Assembly (NCBI RefSeq): GCF_014204835.1
Contig: NZ_JACHMD010000001.1
Span: 124,001-188,000 of the forward strand
DNA: 64,000 bases
Reading direction: 5' to 3'
From: Microbacterium marinum
Lineage (GTDB): Bacteria; Actinomycetota; Actinomycetes; Actinomycetales; Microbacteriaceae
Position numbers and translations under genes: made by a program. The notes under the pieces were generated by a model. That model worked only from the letters and a program-made list of their open reading frames with translations, made no database searches and was not told where the DNA came from. This document shows, piece by piece, positions 52,429 to 61,105 of this stretch (its first letter is position 1; the number at the start of each line of letters is the position of its first letter).

Positions 52429-52886
52429 ACGGACTCGACTCGCTCTATCAGGAGCTGATCCTCGACCACTCGAAGCACCCGCACGGACAGGGCCTCGCGC
52501 CCGAAGAGGGGCGCACGGCCAGCTCGCACCAGCACAACCCGATGTGCGGCGACGACATCACCCTCCGCGTGCGTGTGGACGACGCCGGCCAGCGGCTCGT
52601 CGACCTGTCGTGGGAGGGGTCGGGCTGCTCCATCTCGCAGGCGTCGGCGTCGATGTTGGCGGCGCTCGTCGAGGAGGACGGCGGCGAGGAAGGCCTTCCG
52701 CGTGAGGACGCCACCCGCCTGATCGAGGGCTTCCGCGAGGCGCTCCGCTCGCGGGGGACGATCCCGCTCGACGAGGAGACGTACGCGGATGCGGCCGCCC
52801 TCTCCGGCGTCTCGAAGTTCTCCGCCCGCGTGAAGTGTGCGATGCTCGCCTGGGTCGCCCTCGAGGACGCGCTCGCCCGCGCCTGA
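52425..52886 (+). CDS. sufU: SufU-type Fe-S assembly sulfurtransferase/scaffold
   Basis: 153 residues. Zinc-dependent partner of SufS: Cys41 and Asp43 in NPMCGDDI, Cys68 in EGSGCSIS, and Cys138 in ARVKCAM provide the conserved metal/sulfur-transfer site. The region between the second and third cysteine has the SufU-specific insert. ATGA overlap with sufS. It accepts the persulfide sulfur from SufS. Confidence 0.95.
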   Translation: MNGLDSLYQELILDHSKHPHGQGLAPEEGRTASSHQHNPMCGDDITLRVRVDDAGQRLVDLSWEGSGCSISQASASMLAALVEEDGGEEGLPREDATRLIEGFREALRSRGTIPLDEETYADAAALSGVSKFSARVKCAMLAWVALEDALARA

Positions 52887-52897
52887 CTCCCGGTGGC

Positions 52898-52933
52898 GGC
52901 CGCCTGCCGCTTGCGCGCCGCCGACAGGCGGCC
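52898..52933. terminator. hairpin between convergent sufU and SRPBCC genes
   Basis: GGCCGCCTG and CAGGCGGCC form a 9-bp stem around an 18-base loop just after the sufU stop and before the convergent gene's end. No T-run; bidirectional terminator by position. Confidence 0.55.
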
Positions 52934-52935
52934 GG

Positions 52936-53916
52936 TCAGGCGGCCTGCAGCACCTCGGACTCGAGCCGGGCGTACGAGGTCTCCATGCCGTCGGACATGC
53001 CGGTGGCGAGGATCATGTCGCGGGTCTCCTTGTCGGGGTACTCGATGAGGAGGGTGAGGAGGGTCGCGCCGTCCTCCTCGTAGAGCTGCAGGTCGTTGAG
53101 GGTCGACGGCCCCTCCATCCCCGACATCTTCTCGGTCGTCACCGCGCGACGCGGCGCGTCGACCAGGACGGCTTCGCCCTCGAAACCGAACGCGGTCTCG
53201 GGCTGGCCCTCCTGCTCCCAGGCGTACCGGTACTGCGCGCCCACCTCGTTCGCGGGCTCCGCGACGGTCATCACCCATCCGTCGGGACCGAGCAGCCACT
53301 TCCGCAGCAGCTCCGACTCGTGATGCGCGCGCCAGACGAGCTCGCGCGAGCCCTCCACGAGTCGGGTGATGCGGACGTGGGTGTCGTCGAGCAGCTCGAC
53401 GACGGTCCCCTTGCCCTTCGAGTACTCGCGGAGGTCGTGGAGCACCGCGTCGAGCTGCGACATCGCGAGGCGCGAACCCTCGACGGCGCCCATGGCAACG
53501 ACCTGCTCCAGCGCTTCGGCCGAGGTGAAGTGGGTCACGTTCGACAGGCGGGAGCCTCCCGGAGTCTCGTCGAACGAGAACACCATGCGCATCGAGGGGA
53601 AGTCCGCGAGCGGCTGCCCGTCGGCGTCGGCGAACGCGTCGATGACCTCGAAGCTGCGGCCGTCGTCGATGGCGAGGAACTCCCATGTGCCGCGGGAGGT
53701 CTCACCGTGCGGGCTCGTCATGGCGTAGTGCGCATGCCCGCCGACGGTGAAGTCGAAGGCGGTGAAGGTGGCCGGCCATCCCGGGGGACCCCAGAAGCGC
53801 TCGAGCTGACGCGGCTGGGTGAAGGCGCGCCAGAGCCGGTCGACGGGGGCGTCGAGATCGGCCGTGAGGGTCATGGTGAGAGCCTCGGGATCGGTGGTGA
53901 TGTCGGTGACGGGCAT
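52936..53916 (-). CDS. tandem SRPBCC (AHSA1-like) domain protein
   Basis: 326 residues made of two SRPBCC/START-like domains. The first begins DAPVDRLWRAFTQPRQLERFWGP; the second begins EGSRELVWRAHHESELLRKW, the same signature repeated after ~170 residues. Such proteins bind hydrophobic ligands in a helix-grip pocket. It lies 50 bases after an ArsR-family regulator gene on the same strand, a very common pairing. Ligand unknown. Confidence 0.9.
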   Translation of the reverse strand: MPVTDITTDPEALTMTLTADLDAPVDRLWRAFTQPRQLERFWGPPGWPATFTAFDFTVGGHAHYAMTSPHGETSRGTWEFLAIDDGRSFEVIDAFADADGQPLADFPSMRMVFSFDETPGGSRLSNVTHFTSAEALEQVVAMGAVEGSRLAMSQLDAVLHDLREYSKGKGTVVELLDDTHVRITRLVEGSRELVWRAHHESELLRKWLLGPDGWVMTVAEPANEVGAQYRYAWEQEGQPETAFGFEGEAVLVDAPRRAVTTEKMSGMEGPSTLNDLQLYEEDGATLLTLLIEYPDKETRDMILATGMSDGMETSYARLESEVLQAA

Positions 53917-53966
53917 GTCCTTCTCCTTCGTCGGATGGATGCTGCGTGGTCTGCGGTCGGATGTGT

Positions 53967-54329
53967 TCAGGTGTGGTCGTCGGGCTCGGCGAGCAGCGCG
54001 TCGAGGCGGTCGATGCGCGTCCGCCAGAGGTCTTCGTAGCGGCTGAGGAGCGCGCGGGCGCGGGCGATCATGGCCGGATCCGCCCGCACGAGTCGCTCCC
54101 GGCCGTCGGCGCGCTTGACGATGAGTTCGGCCGCCTCGAGGACGGCGACGTGCTTCTGCACCGCCGCGAACGACATGTCGTACTCGGCCGCGAGGGTCGA
54201 GACGGACTGCTCGCGCTCGATCGTGCGGCGCAGGATGTCGCGCCGCGTGGCGGTCGCGAGGGCGTGGAACACCCGGTCGATCTGCTCATCGGTCAGCTCG
54301 CTTCGTGCGGAGGTCTTATGTGTAACCAT
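53967..54329 (-). CDS. ArsR-family transcriptional regulator
   Basis: 120 residues, winged helix: RVFHALATATRRDILRR and VSTLAAEYDMSFAAVQKHVAVLEAAELI, with a C-terminal dimerisation helix. No metal-binding cysteine pair is seen, so this is probably the SdpR-type ArsR group that works with SRPBCC proteins. Its own start codon is covered by a palindrome, implying autoregulation. Confidence 0.9.
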   Translation of the reverse strand: MVTHKTSARSELTDEQIDRVFHALATATRRDILRRTIEREQSVSTLAAEYDMSFAAVQKHVAVLEAAELIVKRADGRERLVRADPAMIARARALLSRYEDLWRTRIDRLDALLAEPDDHT

Positions 54330-54338
54330 TTGGTTGTA
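54321..54338 (-). promoter_or_regulatory. palindromic operator over the arsR start
   Basis: AACCA-TT-TGGTT (54324-54335) in a wider TGTAACC...GGTTGTA symmetry includes the ATG at 54329. TAACGT lies 8 bases before the start. This looks like a self-binding site of the ArsR-type regulator. Confidence 0.6.
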
Positions 54339-54538
54339 CGTTAGGCCCGGCCGCGGCGCGCGTCAAGACCTCTCTTCCCGTCGCGAGCCGACGCAAAATG
54401 CTCCGTTCGGGGCAAAGCCACGACGATTCGCGTCGGGTCGGCGATTGCTGAGCGGATGCCGCTGGCGCTGCAGGCGCCGCCGTGATCGCTGATCGATTGC
54501 CGACCCTGCCTTGCTCGCGCCGAGCGGATGCCGCGGGC

Positions 54539-54886
54539 TCAGAGGAGCGATGCGCAGGCGACGCACCGCGTGGCCTGCGGACGCGCCTCGAGACGGGCGA
54601 CCGGGATCGGCTCGCCGCAGCGCTCACACACGCCGTAGGTGCCCGCCGCGACGAGCGCGAGCGCAGCGCGCACGTCGTCGAGTTCCCGCTGCGTCGCCGA
54701 ACGGACCGCCGCGACGCGCTGCCACTCACCCGACAGCGTGGACCCTTCCGGGTCGTGCTCGTCGTCGGCCGTGGCATCCGCTCGATCGGCGCGGAGCGAC
54801 GCGTCGTCCGCGTCCAGCCGAGCCAGGAGCGCGGTCAGCTCGCGCTCGCGTTCTGCGAGCCGGGCGGCGGGGTCGTCGGCGGGCAT
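54539..54886 (-). CDS. DksA/TraR-type C4 zinc-finger protein
   Basis: 115 residues: N-terminal helical hairpin (ERERELTALLARLDADDASLR and QRELDDVRAALALV), then a zinc finger CERCGEPIPVARLEARP ending CVAC (C4). This is the DksA/TraR layout; such proteins bind RNA polymerase's secondary channel. In actinobacteria their role is little known. ATG 54886 follows TACGCT (complement of 54893-54898) by six bases. Divergent from the amidohydrolase gene. Confidence 0.85.
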   Translation of the reverse strand: MPADDPAARLAERERELTALLARLDADDASLRADRADATADDEHDPEGSTLSGEWQRVAAVRSATQRELDDVRAALALVAAGTYGVCERCGEPIPVARLEARPQATRCVACASLL

Positions 54887-54955
54887 ACGCCCAGCGTAAG
54901 CGCGGCCGCCGACACCGCGGCATCCACCCGGAAGGGAGTGCATAGGCTGGAACGC

Positions 54956-56194
54956 ATGGCTGACATCCTGGCGATCACCGGTGGTCACGTCGTCCCCGTC
55001 GTGGGCGACTCGATCGATGGCGGGACGGTGATCGCCGTCGACGGCGTCATCACCGATGTCGGCGCGGACATCGCGATCCCCGACGGCGCGCGCATCGTCG
55101 ACGCGACCGGAAGCTGGGTGCTCCCTGGGCTCGTCGAGGCGCACGGGCACCTGGGCGTCCACGAGGACGGCGAGGGATGGTCGGGCAACGACACCAATGA
55201 GATGACCGATCCGAACGGCGCGCGCTTCCGCGCCCTCGACGGCATCGACATCGAAGAGGTCGGCTTCCGCGACGCGCTGCGCGGCGGTGTGACCACCGCC
55301 GTCATCAAGCCCGGTTCCGGGAACCCCATCGGTGGACGCACGGTCGCGATCAAGACCTGGGGCGGGCGCACCGTCGACGAGCAGGTGCTGCGGGCCGACG
55401 TGTCCGTCAAGTCAGCGCTGGGCGAGAACCCCAAGCGCGTCTACGGCGAGAAGAAGCAGACACCATCGACGCGTCTCGGTGTGGCCGCGGTCCTCCGCGA
55501 GGCATTCGTCGGTGCGCGCACCTACGCCGAGAAGCGTGCAGCGGCAGCCTCGAAGGGCGAGCCGTTCGACCGCGACCTCACCCACGAGACCCTCGCCGCG
55601 GTCCTCGACGGCGACCTGGCCTGGGATCAGCACTGCCACCGCCACGACGACATCGCCACCGCCATCCGTCTCTCCGAGGAATTCGGCTATCGGCTCGTCG
55701 TCAACCACGGCACCGAGGGCCACAAGATCGCCGACGTCCTCGCCGAGAAGGGGATCCCCGTCATCTTCGGACCGATGCTCACCTCGCGCTCGAAGGTGGA
55801 GCTGCGCGACCGCGGCATCGGGAACCTGGCGCTCATCGCCGAGGCCGGCGTGACCGTGGCGATCACGACCGACCACCCCGTCGTGCCGATCGACCAGCTC
55901 CGCCTGCAGGCGATCCTCGCCGTGAGCGAGGGCCTGGATCCGAAGATCGCGCCGGAGGCGCTGACCGTCAACCCGGCCGCCATCCTCCGGCTCGACGACC
56001 GCGTCGGAGCGCTCGAGGCCGGCCGCGATGCGGACATCGTGGTGTGGTCGGGCGATCCGCTCGCGATCGACTCCCGCGTGGAGCGCGTGTTCATCGGTGG
56101 CCGTGACGTCGTCGAGCCCACCGGGGCCGACGACGCCACCCCGCGGGTGGTGGAGCGCTGGGAGCGGTTCGGCCGCACCTCCTGGCGCGGCTGA
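54956..56194 (+). CDS. amidohydrolase (M38-like, metal dependent)
   Basis: 412 residues, TIM-barrel amidohydrolase. Seen: GSWVLPGLVEAHGHLGVHED with the HxH metal ligands, the central histidine segment DQHCHRHDDIATAI, RLVVNHGTEGHK and the late Asp in TTDHPVVP. The C-terminal GALEAGRDADIVVWSGDPL is typical of imidazolonepropionase/dihydroorotase-like enzymes. Substrate not predictable. ATG 54956 follows TAGGCT (54943-54948) by seven bases. Confidence 0.9.
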   Translation: MADILAITGGHVVPVVGDSIDGGTVIAVDGVITDVGADIAIPDGARIVDATGSWVLPGLVEAHGHLGVHEDGEGWSGNDTNEMTDPNGARFRALDGIDIEEVGFRDALRGGVTTAVIKPGSGNPIGGRTVAIKTWGGRTVDEQVLRADVSVKSALGENPKRVYGEKKQTPSTRLGVAAVLREAFVGARTYAEKRAAAASKGEPFDRDLTHETLAAVLDGDLAWDQHCHRHDDIATAIRLSEEFGYRLVVNHGTEGHKIADVLAEKGIPVIFGPMLTSRSKVELRDRGIGNLALIAEAGVTVAITTDHPVVPIDQLRLQAILAVSEGLDPKIAPEALTVNPAAILRLDDRVGALEAGRDADIVVWSGDPLAIDSRVERVFIGGRDVVEPTGADDATPRVVERWERFGRTSWRG

Positions 56195-56276
56195 GAGCGC
56201 TCGGCACGCGAGACCAATGGATGCCACCCCGTCAACCCCATCGCCATGGCACGCTGCCGAGGCGCAGGGTGGTGGC

Positions 56277-56537
56277 ATGAGCGACAGCACCCCCGACAAC
56301 GCACCCCAGGCTGACGACCGCGAGCCCGACACCGAAGAACTCGAGGAGCCGAGCACGGCGAAGGACCCCGGCGAAGAACCGAAGGCGTCCGACGGCGGCG
56401 AGGACCCCTCCGACGACGGCAAGTCGCACCACGCGGTCGGCATCGGCATCGTGGAGTCCGGGACGCCTGACGCGGAAGCCGCACCGGAGACCGCCGACCC
56501 CGGCGAGGACCCCGACGAGGACCCGTACGAGCGGTAG
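56277..56537 (+). CDS. small acidic disordered protein
   Basis: 86 residues, rich in Asp, Glu, Pro, Ser, with repeats of GEDPDEDP type; only a short central part (SHHAVGIGIVESGTPD) is less charged. No motif. A GGTGG precedes ATG 56277. Coding status rests on frame openness and the G/C third-position pattern; function unknown. Confidence 0.55.
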   Translation: MSDSTPDNAPQADDREPDTEELEEPSTAKDPGEEPKASDGGEDPSDDGKSHHAVGIGIVESGTPDAEAAPETADPGEDPDEDPYER

Positions 56538-56596
56538 TCGCCACGAACTAGACTGGCGCCGTACCCCCGGCATCCCGAATCTTGGAGCCCAGCCGC

Positions 56597-58930
56597 GTGA
56601 GCACCCCAGTCACCCCCTCCGTCGCAGACACCGTCGAAAACGCCATCGCCACGCCGGAGAGGGAGCAGCCGTACGGCGCGCTCGGGCTGAAGCCCGACGA
56701 GTACGACCGCATCCGCGAGATCCTCGGCCGCCGCCCCACTTCGGGCGAGCTGGCGATGTACTCCGTGATGTGGAGCGAGCACTGCTCGTACAAGTCGTCG
56801 AAGATCTACCTGCGCCGCTTCGGCGACAAGGTCTCGGACGAGATGAAAGAGCGCCTCATGGTGGGCATGGGGCAGAACGCCGGCGTCGTCGACGTCGGTG
56901 AGGGCTGGGCCGTCACCTTCAAGGTCGAGTCGCACAACCACCCCAGCTACATCGAGCCGTTCCAGGGCGCCGCGACCGGCGTCGGCGGCATCGTCCGCGA
57001 CATCATCTCGATGGGCGCCCGCCCCGTCGCTGTCATGGACCAGCTGCGCTTCGGCGCCATCGACGACCCCGACACGGCGCGCGTCGTCCACGGCGTCGTC
57101 AGCGGCATCAGCTTCTACGGCAACTGCCTGGGCCTGCCGAACATCGGCGGCGAGACGGTCTTCGACTCCGTCTACCAGGGCAACCCGCTCGTCAATGCGC
57201 TCGCGGTCGGCGTCCTCCGCCACGAGGACATCAAGCTCGCCAACGCGACCGGCGCCGGCAACAAGGTCGTGCTGTTCGGCGCCCGCACCGGCGGCGACGG
57301 CATCGGCGGCGCGTCGATCCTGGCATCCGACACCTTCGCCGACGGCGGACCCACCAAGCGTCCCGCCGTCCAGGTCGGCGACCCGTTCGCCGAGAAGGTG
57401 CTCATCGAGTGCTGCCTCGAGCTCTACAAGGGCGAGCTGGTCGAGGCCATCCAGGACCTCGGCGCCGCCGGCATCTCCTGTGCGACGAGCGAGCTCGCCG
57501 CCAACGGCGGTTCGGGCATGAAGGTCGACCTCGAGAAGGTGCTGCTGCGCGACCCGTCGCTCACGCCGGAGGAGATCCTCATGAGCGAGAGCCAGGAGCG
57601 CATGATGGCGATCGTCGCTCCCGAGAAGCTGGACGCCTTCCTCGCCGTCGTCGAGAAGTGGGACGTCGAGACGAGCGTGCTCGGCGAGGTCACCGGCGAC
57701 GGCCGGCTGCAGATCTTCTGGCACGGCGAGCAGATCGTCGACGTCGACCCCTCGACGGTCGCGGTCGACGGACCGGTCTACGAGCGCCCCGTCGCCTACC
57801 CCACGTGGATCGACGCGCTCCAGGGCGACTCGGCGTCGGCGCTCGAGCGGAGCGACGACCCCGACACCCTGCGCACCCAGTTCCTGCAGCTGCTCGGCAG
57901 CCCGAACCTGGCCGACACCTCCTGGATCACCAACCAGTACGACTACTACGTGATGGGCAACACCGCCCTCAGCTTCCCCGACGACGCCGGCATGATCCGC
58001 GTCGACGAGGAGTCGGGCCTCGGGTTCGCGATCGCGACCGACTGCAACGGCCGCTACTGCCAGCTCGACCCGTACGCGGGTGCGCAGCTCGCCCTCGCCG
58101 AGGCGTACCGCAATGTCGCCGTCACCGGCGCCGTGCCCACCGCGGTCACCGACTGCCTCAACTTCGGCAGCCCCGAGAACCCCGAGGTGATGTGGCAGTT
58201 CGGGCAGGCCGTCGACGGTCTCGCCGACGCGTGCTTCGAGCTCGGGGTGCCGGTCACCGGCGGCAACGTGTCGTTCTACAACCAGACCGGCGACCAGCCG
58301 ATCTTCCCGACCCCGGTCGTGGGCGTCCTCGGCATCATCGACGACGTCGCCCGTCGGATCCCCAGCGGCTGGCAGGATGCCGGTGAGAACATCTACCTGC
58401 TCGGCACGACGTCCACCGAGCTCGACGGCTCGGCCTGGGCCGGAACCGTCCACGGTCACCTGGGCGGTCGCCCGCCGAAGGTCGACCTCGCCGGCGAGAA
58501 GACCCTCGCGGGCCTGCTGCAGGCCGCTCGAGACGAGATGCTCGTCTCGAGCGCGCACGACCTCTCCGCCGGCGGCCTCGGCCAGGCGCTGGCCGAGGCG
58601 GTCTCCCGCTTCGGCGTCGGCGCCCGCGTCTGGCTGCGCGAGATCATGGAGCGCGACGGCGTGGACGCCGCGACGGCGCTGTTCAGCGAGTCGACCGGCC
58701 GCGTGATCGTCTCGGTGCCTCGCGAGGAGGACGTGAAGTTCCGCGGCCTCTGCGAGGGGCGCGGCTACCCGGTGCTGCGCATCGGCGTGACCGACCCCGC
58801 CGGGGACGGCGACGAGCCGGCCCTCGAGGTGCAGGGACTGTTCACGATTCCGGCGTCGCAGCTGCGCGCGGTGTCGAAGGCGACCCTCCCGGCCGCCTTC
58901 GGCGAGATCGTCGACGAGGTCCCCGCGTGA
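56597..58930 (+). CDS. purL: phosphoribosylformylglycinamidine synthase subunit PurL
   Basis: 777 residues, the large ATP-dependent subunit of FGAM synthase (short PurL type that needs PurS and PurQ). Motifs: [55 protein letters not shown] and the second-half [19 protein letters not shown] 56597 has GGAG nine bases upstream; a TAGACT at 56549-56554 is a likely -10. Its partners purS-purQ lie 19.5 kb upstream. Its stop overlaps a tiny membrane protein gene. Confidence 0.97.
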   Translation: MSTPVTPSVADTVENAIATPEREQPYGALGLKPDEYDRIREILGRRPTSGELAMYSVMWSEHCSYKSSKIYLRRFGDKVSDEMKERLMVGMGQNAGVVDVGEGWAVTFKVESHNHPSYIEPFQGAATGVGGIVRDIISMGARPVAVMDQLRFGAIDDPDTARVVHGVVSGISFYGNCLGLPNIGGETVFDSVYQGNPLVNALAVGVLRHEDIKLANATGAGNKVVLFGARTGGDGIGGASILASDTFADGGPTKRPAVQVGDPFAEKVLIECCLELYKGELVEAIQDLGAAGISCATSELAANGGSGMKVDLEKVLLRDPSLTPEEILMSESQERMMAIVAPEKLDAFLAVVEKWDVETSVLGEVTGDGRLQIFWHGEQIVDVDPSTVAVDGPVYERPVAYPTWIDALQGDSASALERSDDPDTLRTQFLQLLGSPNLADTSWITNQYDYYVMGNTALSFPDDAGMIRVDEESGLGFAIATDCNGRYCQLDPYAGAQLALAEAYRNVAVTGAVPTAVTDCLNFGSPENPEVMWQFGQAVDGLADACFELGVPVTGGNVSFYNQTGDQPIFPTPVVGVLGIIDDVARRIPSGWQDAGENIYLLGTTSTELDGSAWAGTVHGHLGGRPPKVDLAGEKTLAGLLQAARDEMLVSSAHDLSAGGLGQALAEAVSRFGVGARVWLREIMERDGVDAATALFSESTGRVIVSVPREEDVKFRGLCEGRGYPVLRIGVTDPAGDGDEPALEVQGLFTIPASQLRAVSKATLPAAFGEIVDEVPA

Positions 58931-59061
58931 GCGACGACCCCGAGTACGCCGACTTCGACGTCCGCCGCCGCGCGCGGACCCGGGCGGTCGCCTGGGTGGT
59001 CATCATCGCGATGGTGCTCGTCGGCGGCGGCGCCACGGTGCTGAGCCTGCTGTTCGGCTGA
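58927..59061 (+). CDS. tiny single-helix membrane protein coupled to purL
   Basis: 44 residues: an acidic/arginine-rich N-terminus ([19 protein letters not shown]) and one hydrophobic helix ([20 protein letters not shown]) to the end. The GTG start overlaps the purL stop (GTGA), a classic coupling. Coding is supported by the overlap and the clear topology only. Function unknown. Confidence 0.6.
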   Translation: MSDDPEYADFDVRRRARTRAVAWVVIIAMVLVGGGATVLSLLFG

Positions 59062-59109
59062 GCGCCGCGGCATCCCCCGCACGCCCGCCCGGCCCGGCCC
59101 GGGCCCGGG

Positions 59110-59182
59110 CCGCGAAACAGCAGTCACAGCCCGAGACGGTGGTTGTCGACCGACGTCTCGGGCCGACACTGCTGTCTCGCGG
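59110..59182. repeat. 73-bp bipartite palindrome, copy 2 (after purL)
   Basis: Same length and arm layout as 27520-27592: outer arms CCGCGAAACAGCAG / CTGCTGTCTCGCGG with one mismatch, inner CCCGAGAC / GTCTCGGG. The centre between inner arms differs. It lies in the gap after purL. Confidence 0.85.
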
Positions 59183-59293
59183 TCAGAGCGACGGCGGATG
59201 CCGCGTGGTGATCCGGGCTGCGGGCGCGCGGCCGGACCGGGTGTCGCAGCTGTCACGTGGATGCCGCGTGCCGAGGCCGGTTAGCATGGCGGG

Positions 59294-60319
59294 GTGGAGC
59301 CCTGGGTCGTCGCCTTCGGGGCCGCGCTGGTCGAGTTCTGGTGGGTCGCCCCGGCGGCGGCCGGTGCCGGCGCGGCCGGTGTGATCGGCGTGCGGCGGAG
59401 TCGCTCCACGAAGGCGCGGCGGCTGGGAGTCACCGCCGCGAAGCTCGAACTCCAGCAGGCGCGCAACGAGGCCGCCGGAGCCCGCGCGAGCGCACGCGTG
59501 GCGCAGGCCGAGGTCGCCCGGATCGAGGCCGAACGCGGTGCCGGGCGCGCGACCGGCGCCGACGTCCACGCCGCCCGGCGCGCGTTCGAGGCCGCCCAGC
59601 GCGCGAGAACTGCCGCGGTGGCGCACATCCGCGTGGCCCGTGCCCGCATCGGCGTCGAGCGTTCCGCCGTCCCCGCCCGCGGAACCGATCCGGTGCACCT
59701 TCCCGTCTCCCGCACGATGGCCGCACACGACGCGATCGCAGCGAGGTGGATCCAATACGAGACGGATGCCGCCAGGCGCATCGCCTTCCCCGCGATGAGC
59801 GACGCCCGGGTGCCGACGACGGGCGAGTTCCTGCGCCTCGACGCCGAAGCCCGGCGCCTCCGGCCTGCGTCGCCGCGGGCGCGGATCACCGCCGAGCAGT
59901 ACGCCGCGTATCGTCGCTCCGTCGATCACCTGCAGCGCGCGTTCGACGTCGCCGAGCAGGAGGCGTGGCGGCTCGCGGGACAGCGTCCCGCCGATGCCCC
60001 ACCGCCGCCGCCCTCACTCGCGCAGCGGTGGAGCGTGGTCGCGACGGAGGCGATCAGTCGCTCGGCCGAGGGGCTGGCGCGAGCCGCTGAGTCCGCGGCA
60101 TCCGCTCTGGATGCCCATCGCGGGCGAGCGGAGCCCTCAGAGCGCGACGCCTCCGACCGTGTTCGGCGCCCGGTGTGGCCCGTTCCCGGGCGCACCGACC
60201 GCAGCGACCGCACCGACGACACTCGCCGCACCGACGACACCCGGCGCAGCAACGACACCGGCGGCACCGATCGGCCCGGGCGCACCGACAGGCCAGACCG
60301 CGACGCCCGCCCGCAATAG
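59294..60319 (+). CDS. membrane-anchored coiled-coil protein, first of tandem pair
   Basis: 341 residues: N-terminal helix (about 5-31), Ala/Arg/Glu-rich coiled coil (about 35-130), a region ARWIQYETDAARRIAFPAMS shared with the next gene, then a helical part and a C-terminal tail of TDDTRRTDDTRRSND-type repeats. GTG 59294 follows TAGCAT (59282-59287) by six bases. Not a recognised domain. The tail is coded by short repeats near 60195-60310. Confidence 0.75.
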   Translation: MEPWVVAFGAALVEFWWVAPAAAGAGAAGVIGVRRSRSTKARRLGVTAAKLELQQARNEAAGARASARVAQAEVARIEAERGAGRATGADVHAARRAFEAAQRARTAAVAHIRVARARIGVERSAVPARGTDPVHLPVSRTMAAHDAIAARWIQYETDAARRIAFPAMSDARVPTTGEFLRLDAEARRLRPASPRARITAEQYAAYRRSVDHLQRAFDVAEQEAWRLAGQRPADAPPPPPSLAQRWSVVATEAISRSAEGLARAAESAASALDAHRGRAEPSERDASDRVRRPVWPVPGRTDRSDRTDDTRRTDDTRRSNDTGGTDRPGRTDRPDRDARPQ

Positions 60320-60328
60320 GCTGACACC

Positions 60329-61054
60329 GTGGAAGCATTCTGGACGTTCGCGGGCAGCTACTGGTGGTTGGTGTTTCCGCTGTTCGGGCTCGCTTCCGCT
60401 GCGGGGAACACCTGGACGAAGAACGCCAAGCGCCGCCACCAGCAGCGCCTCGAGGTCATCCGCGCGAAGGCCGAGCTGACGGCCGCCAAGCGCGGCATCG
60501 GGATCGCCGCGGCGACGGAGGCGGCCGCGCCGGCGGACACCCTCCCCCAACAGGTCGACGACCTGCGCGCCGTGCACGACGAGGTGACCCGCCGCTGGCT
60601 CGACTACGAGCTCGACGTCGCCAAGCTGATCGCCTTCCCGTCGATGAGCGACGGTCGCGAAGCGCTGACGGCGGCGTTCCTGCGCGCGAAGAAGGTCGCC
60701 GACCGCGCCCGCCCAGCCGAGGGTGCGAAGCCGTCGGCGGAGGACGTCGCGGCCTACCGCGCCGCCGTCACCGAGTTCGAGGTCGCCTTCGACCTGGCCG
60801 AGCGCGAAGCGCGGCGGGTGCGCGACACCGGCTTCAGCGAGCCCGAGCGCAAGCGGCTCGCGACGGCATCCCGCCTGCTCGCGGTGGCGACCGACGAGGC
60901 CGCCACGCCCGCCGAGCGTCACGTCGCCTACCAGCGCGTGCGGGAGGAGATCGACGGTCTGATCGCACTTTCCGACGAGGCTGTCGAGGTGCTCGAGAAG
61001 AAGGTCGCTCGCGAGCTGACCGAGCGACCCTCGACCGAGCCGCCGGCGGCGTGA
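60329..61054 (+). CDS. membrane-anchored coiled-coil protein, second of tandem pair
   Basis: 241 residues: N-terminal hydrophobic helix (FAGSYWWLVFPLFGLASAAG), a Lys/Arg-rich coiled coil, then RRWLDYELDVAKLIAFPSMS and AAYRAAVTEFEVAFDLAERE, which line up with RWIQYETDAARRIAFPAMS and AAYRRSVDHLQRAFDVAEQE in the gene before. Tandem duplication is evident. It lacks the repeat tail. GTG 60329 follows TAGGCT (60317-60322) by six bases, so it has its own leaderless promoter inside the pair. Confidence 0.75.
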   Translation: MEAFWTFAGSYWWLVFPLFGLASAAGNTWTKNAKRRHQQRLEVIRAKAELTAAKRGIGIAAATEAAAPADTLPQQVDDLRAVHDEVTRRWLDYELDVAKLIAFPSMSDGREALTAAFLRAKKVADRARPAEGAKPSAEDVAAYRAAVTEFEVAFDLAEREARRVRDTGFSEPERKRLATASRLLAVATDEAATPAERHVAYQRVREEIDGLIALSDEAVEVLEKKVARELTERPSTEPPAA

Positions 61055-61061
61055 ACGACGA

Positions 61062-61089
61062 AGGGGACCCGGCCGCAGCCGGATCCCCT
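61062..61089. terminator. bidirectional terminator between convergent genes
   Basis: AGGGGACCCGGC and GCCGGATCCCCT pair with one mismatch around a CGCA loop. It follows the coiled-coil gene by 7 bases and precedes the convergent ABC gene end. Confidence 0.7.
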
Positions 61090-61105
61090 CCATGTCACGG
61101 TGTGA

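Noticed and set aside
54340..54538. Possible gene or palindromic repeat between arsR and the DksA-like gene
   Set aside because: Only a weak CCGACGC/GCGTCGG pairing is visible; open frames here have no start signal and unusual composition.
55412..58558. 1,048-codon - strand open frame opposite purL and the amidohydrolase
   Set aside because: Composition is a low-complexity Ala/Gly/Val/Arg/Asp shadow with no domain; both + strand genes are unmistakable.
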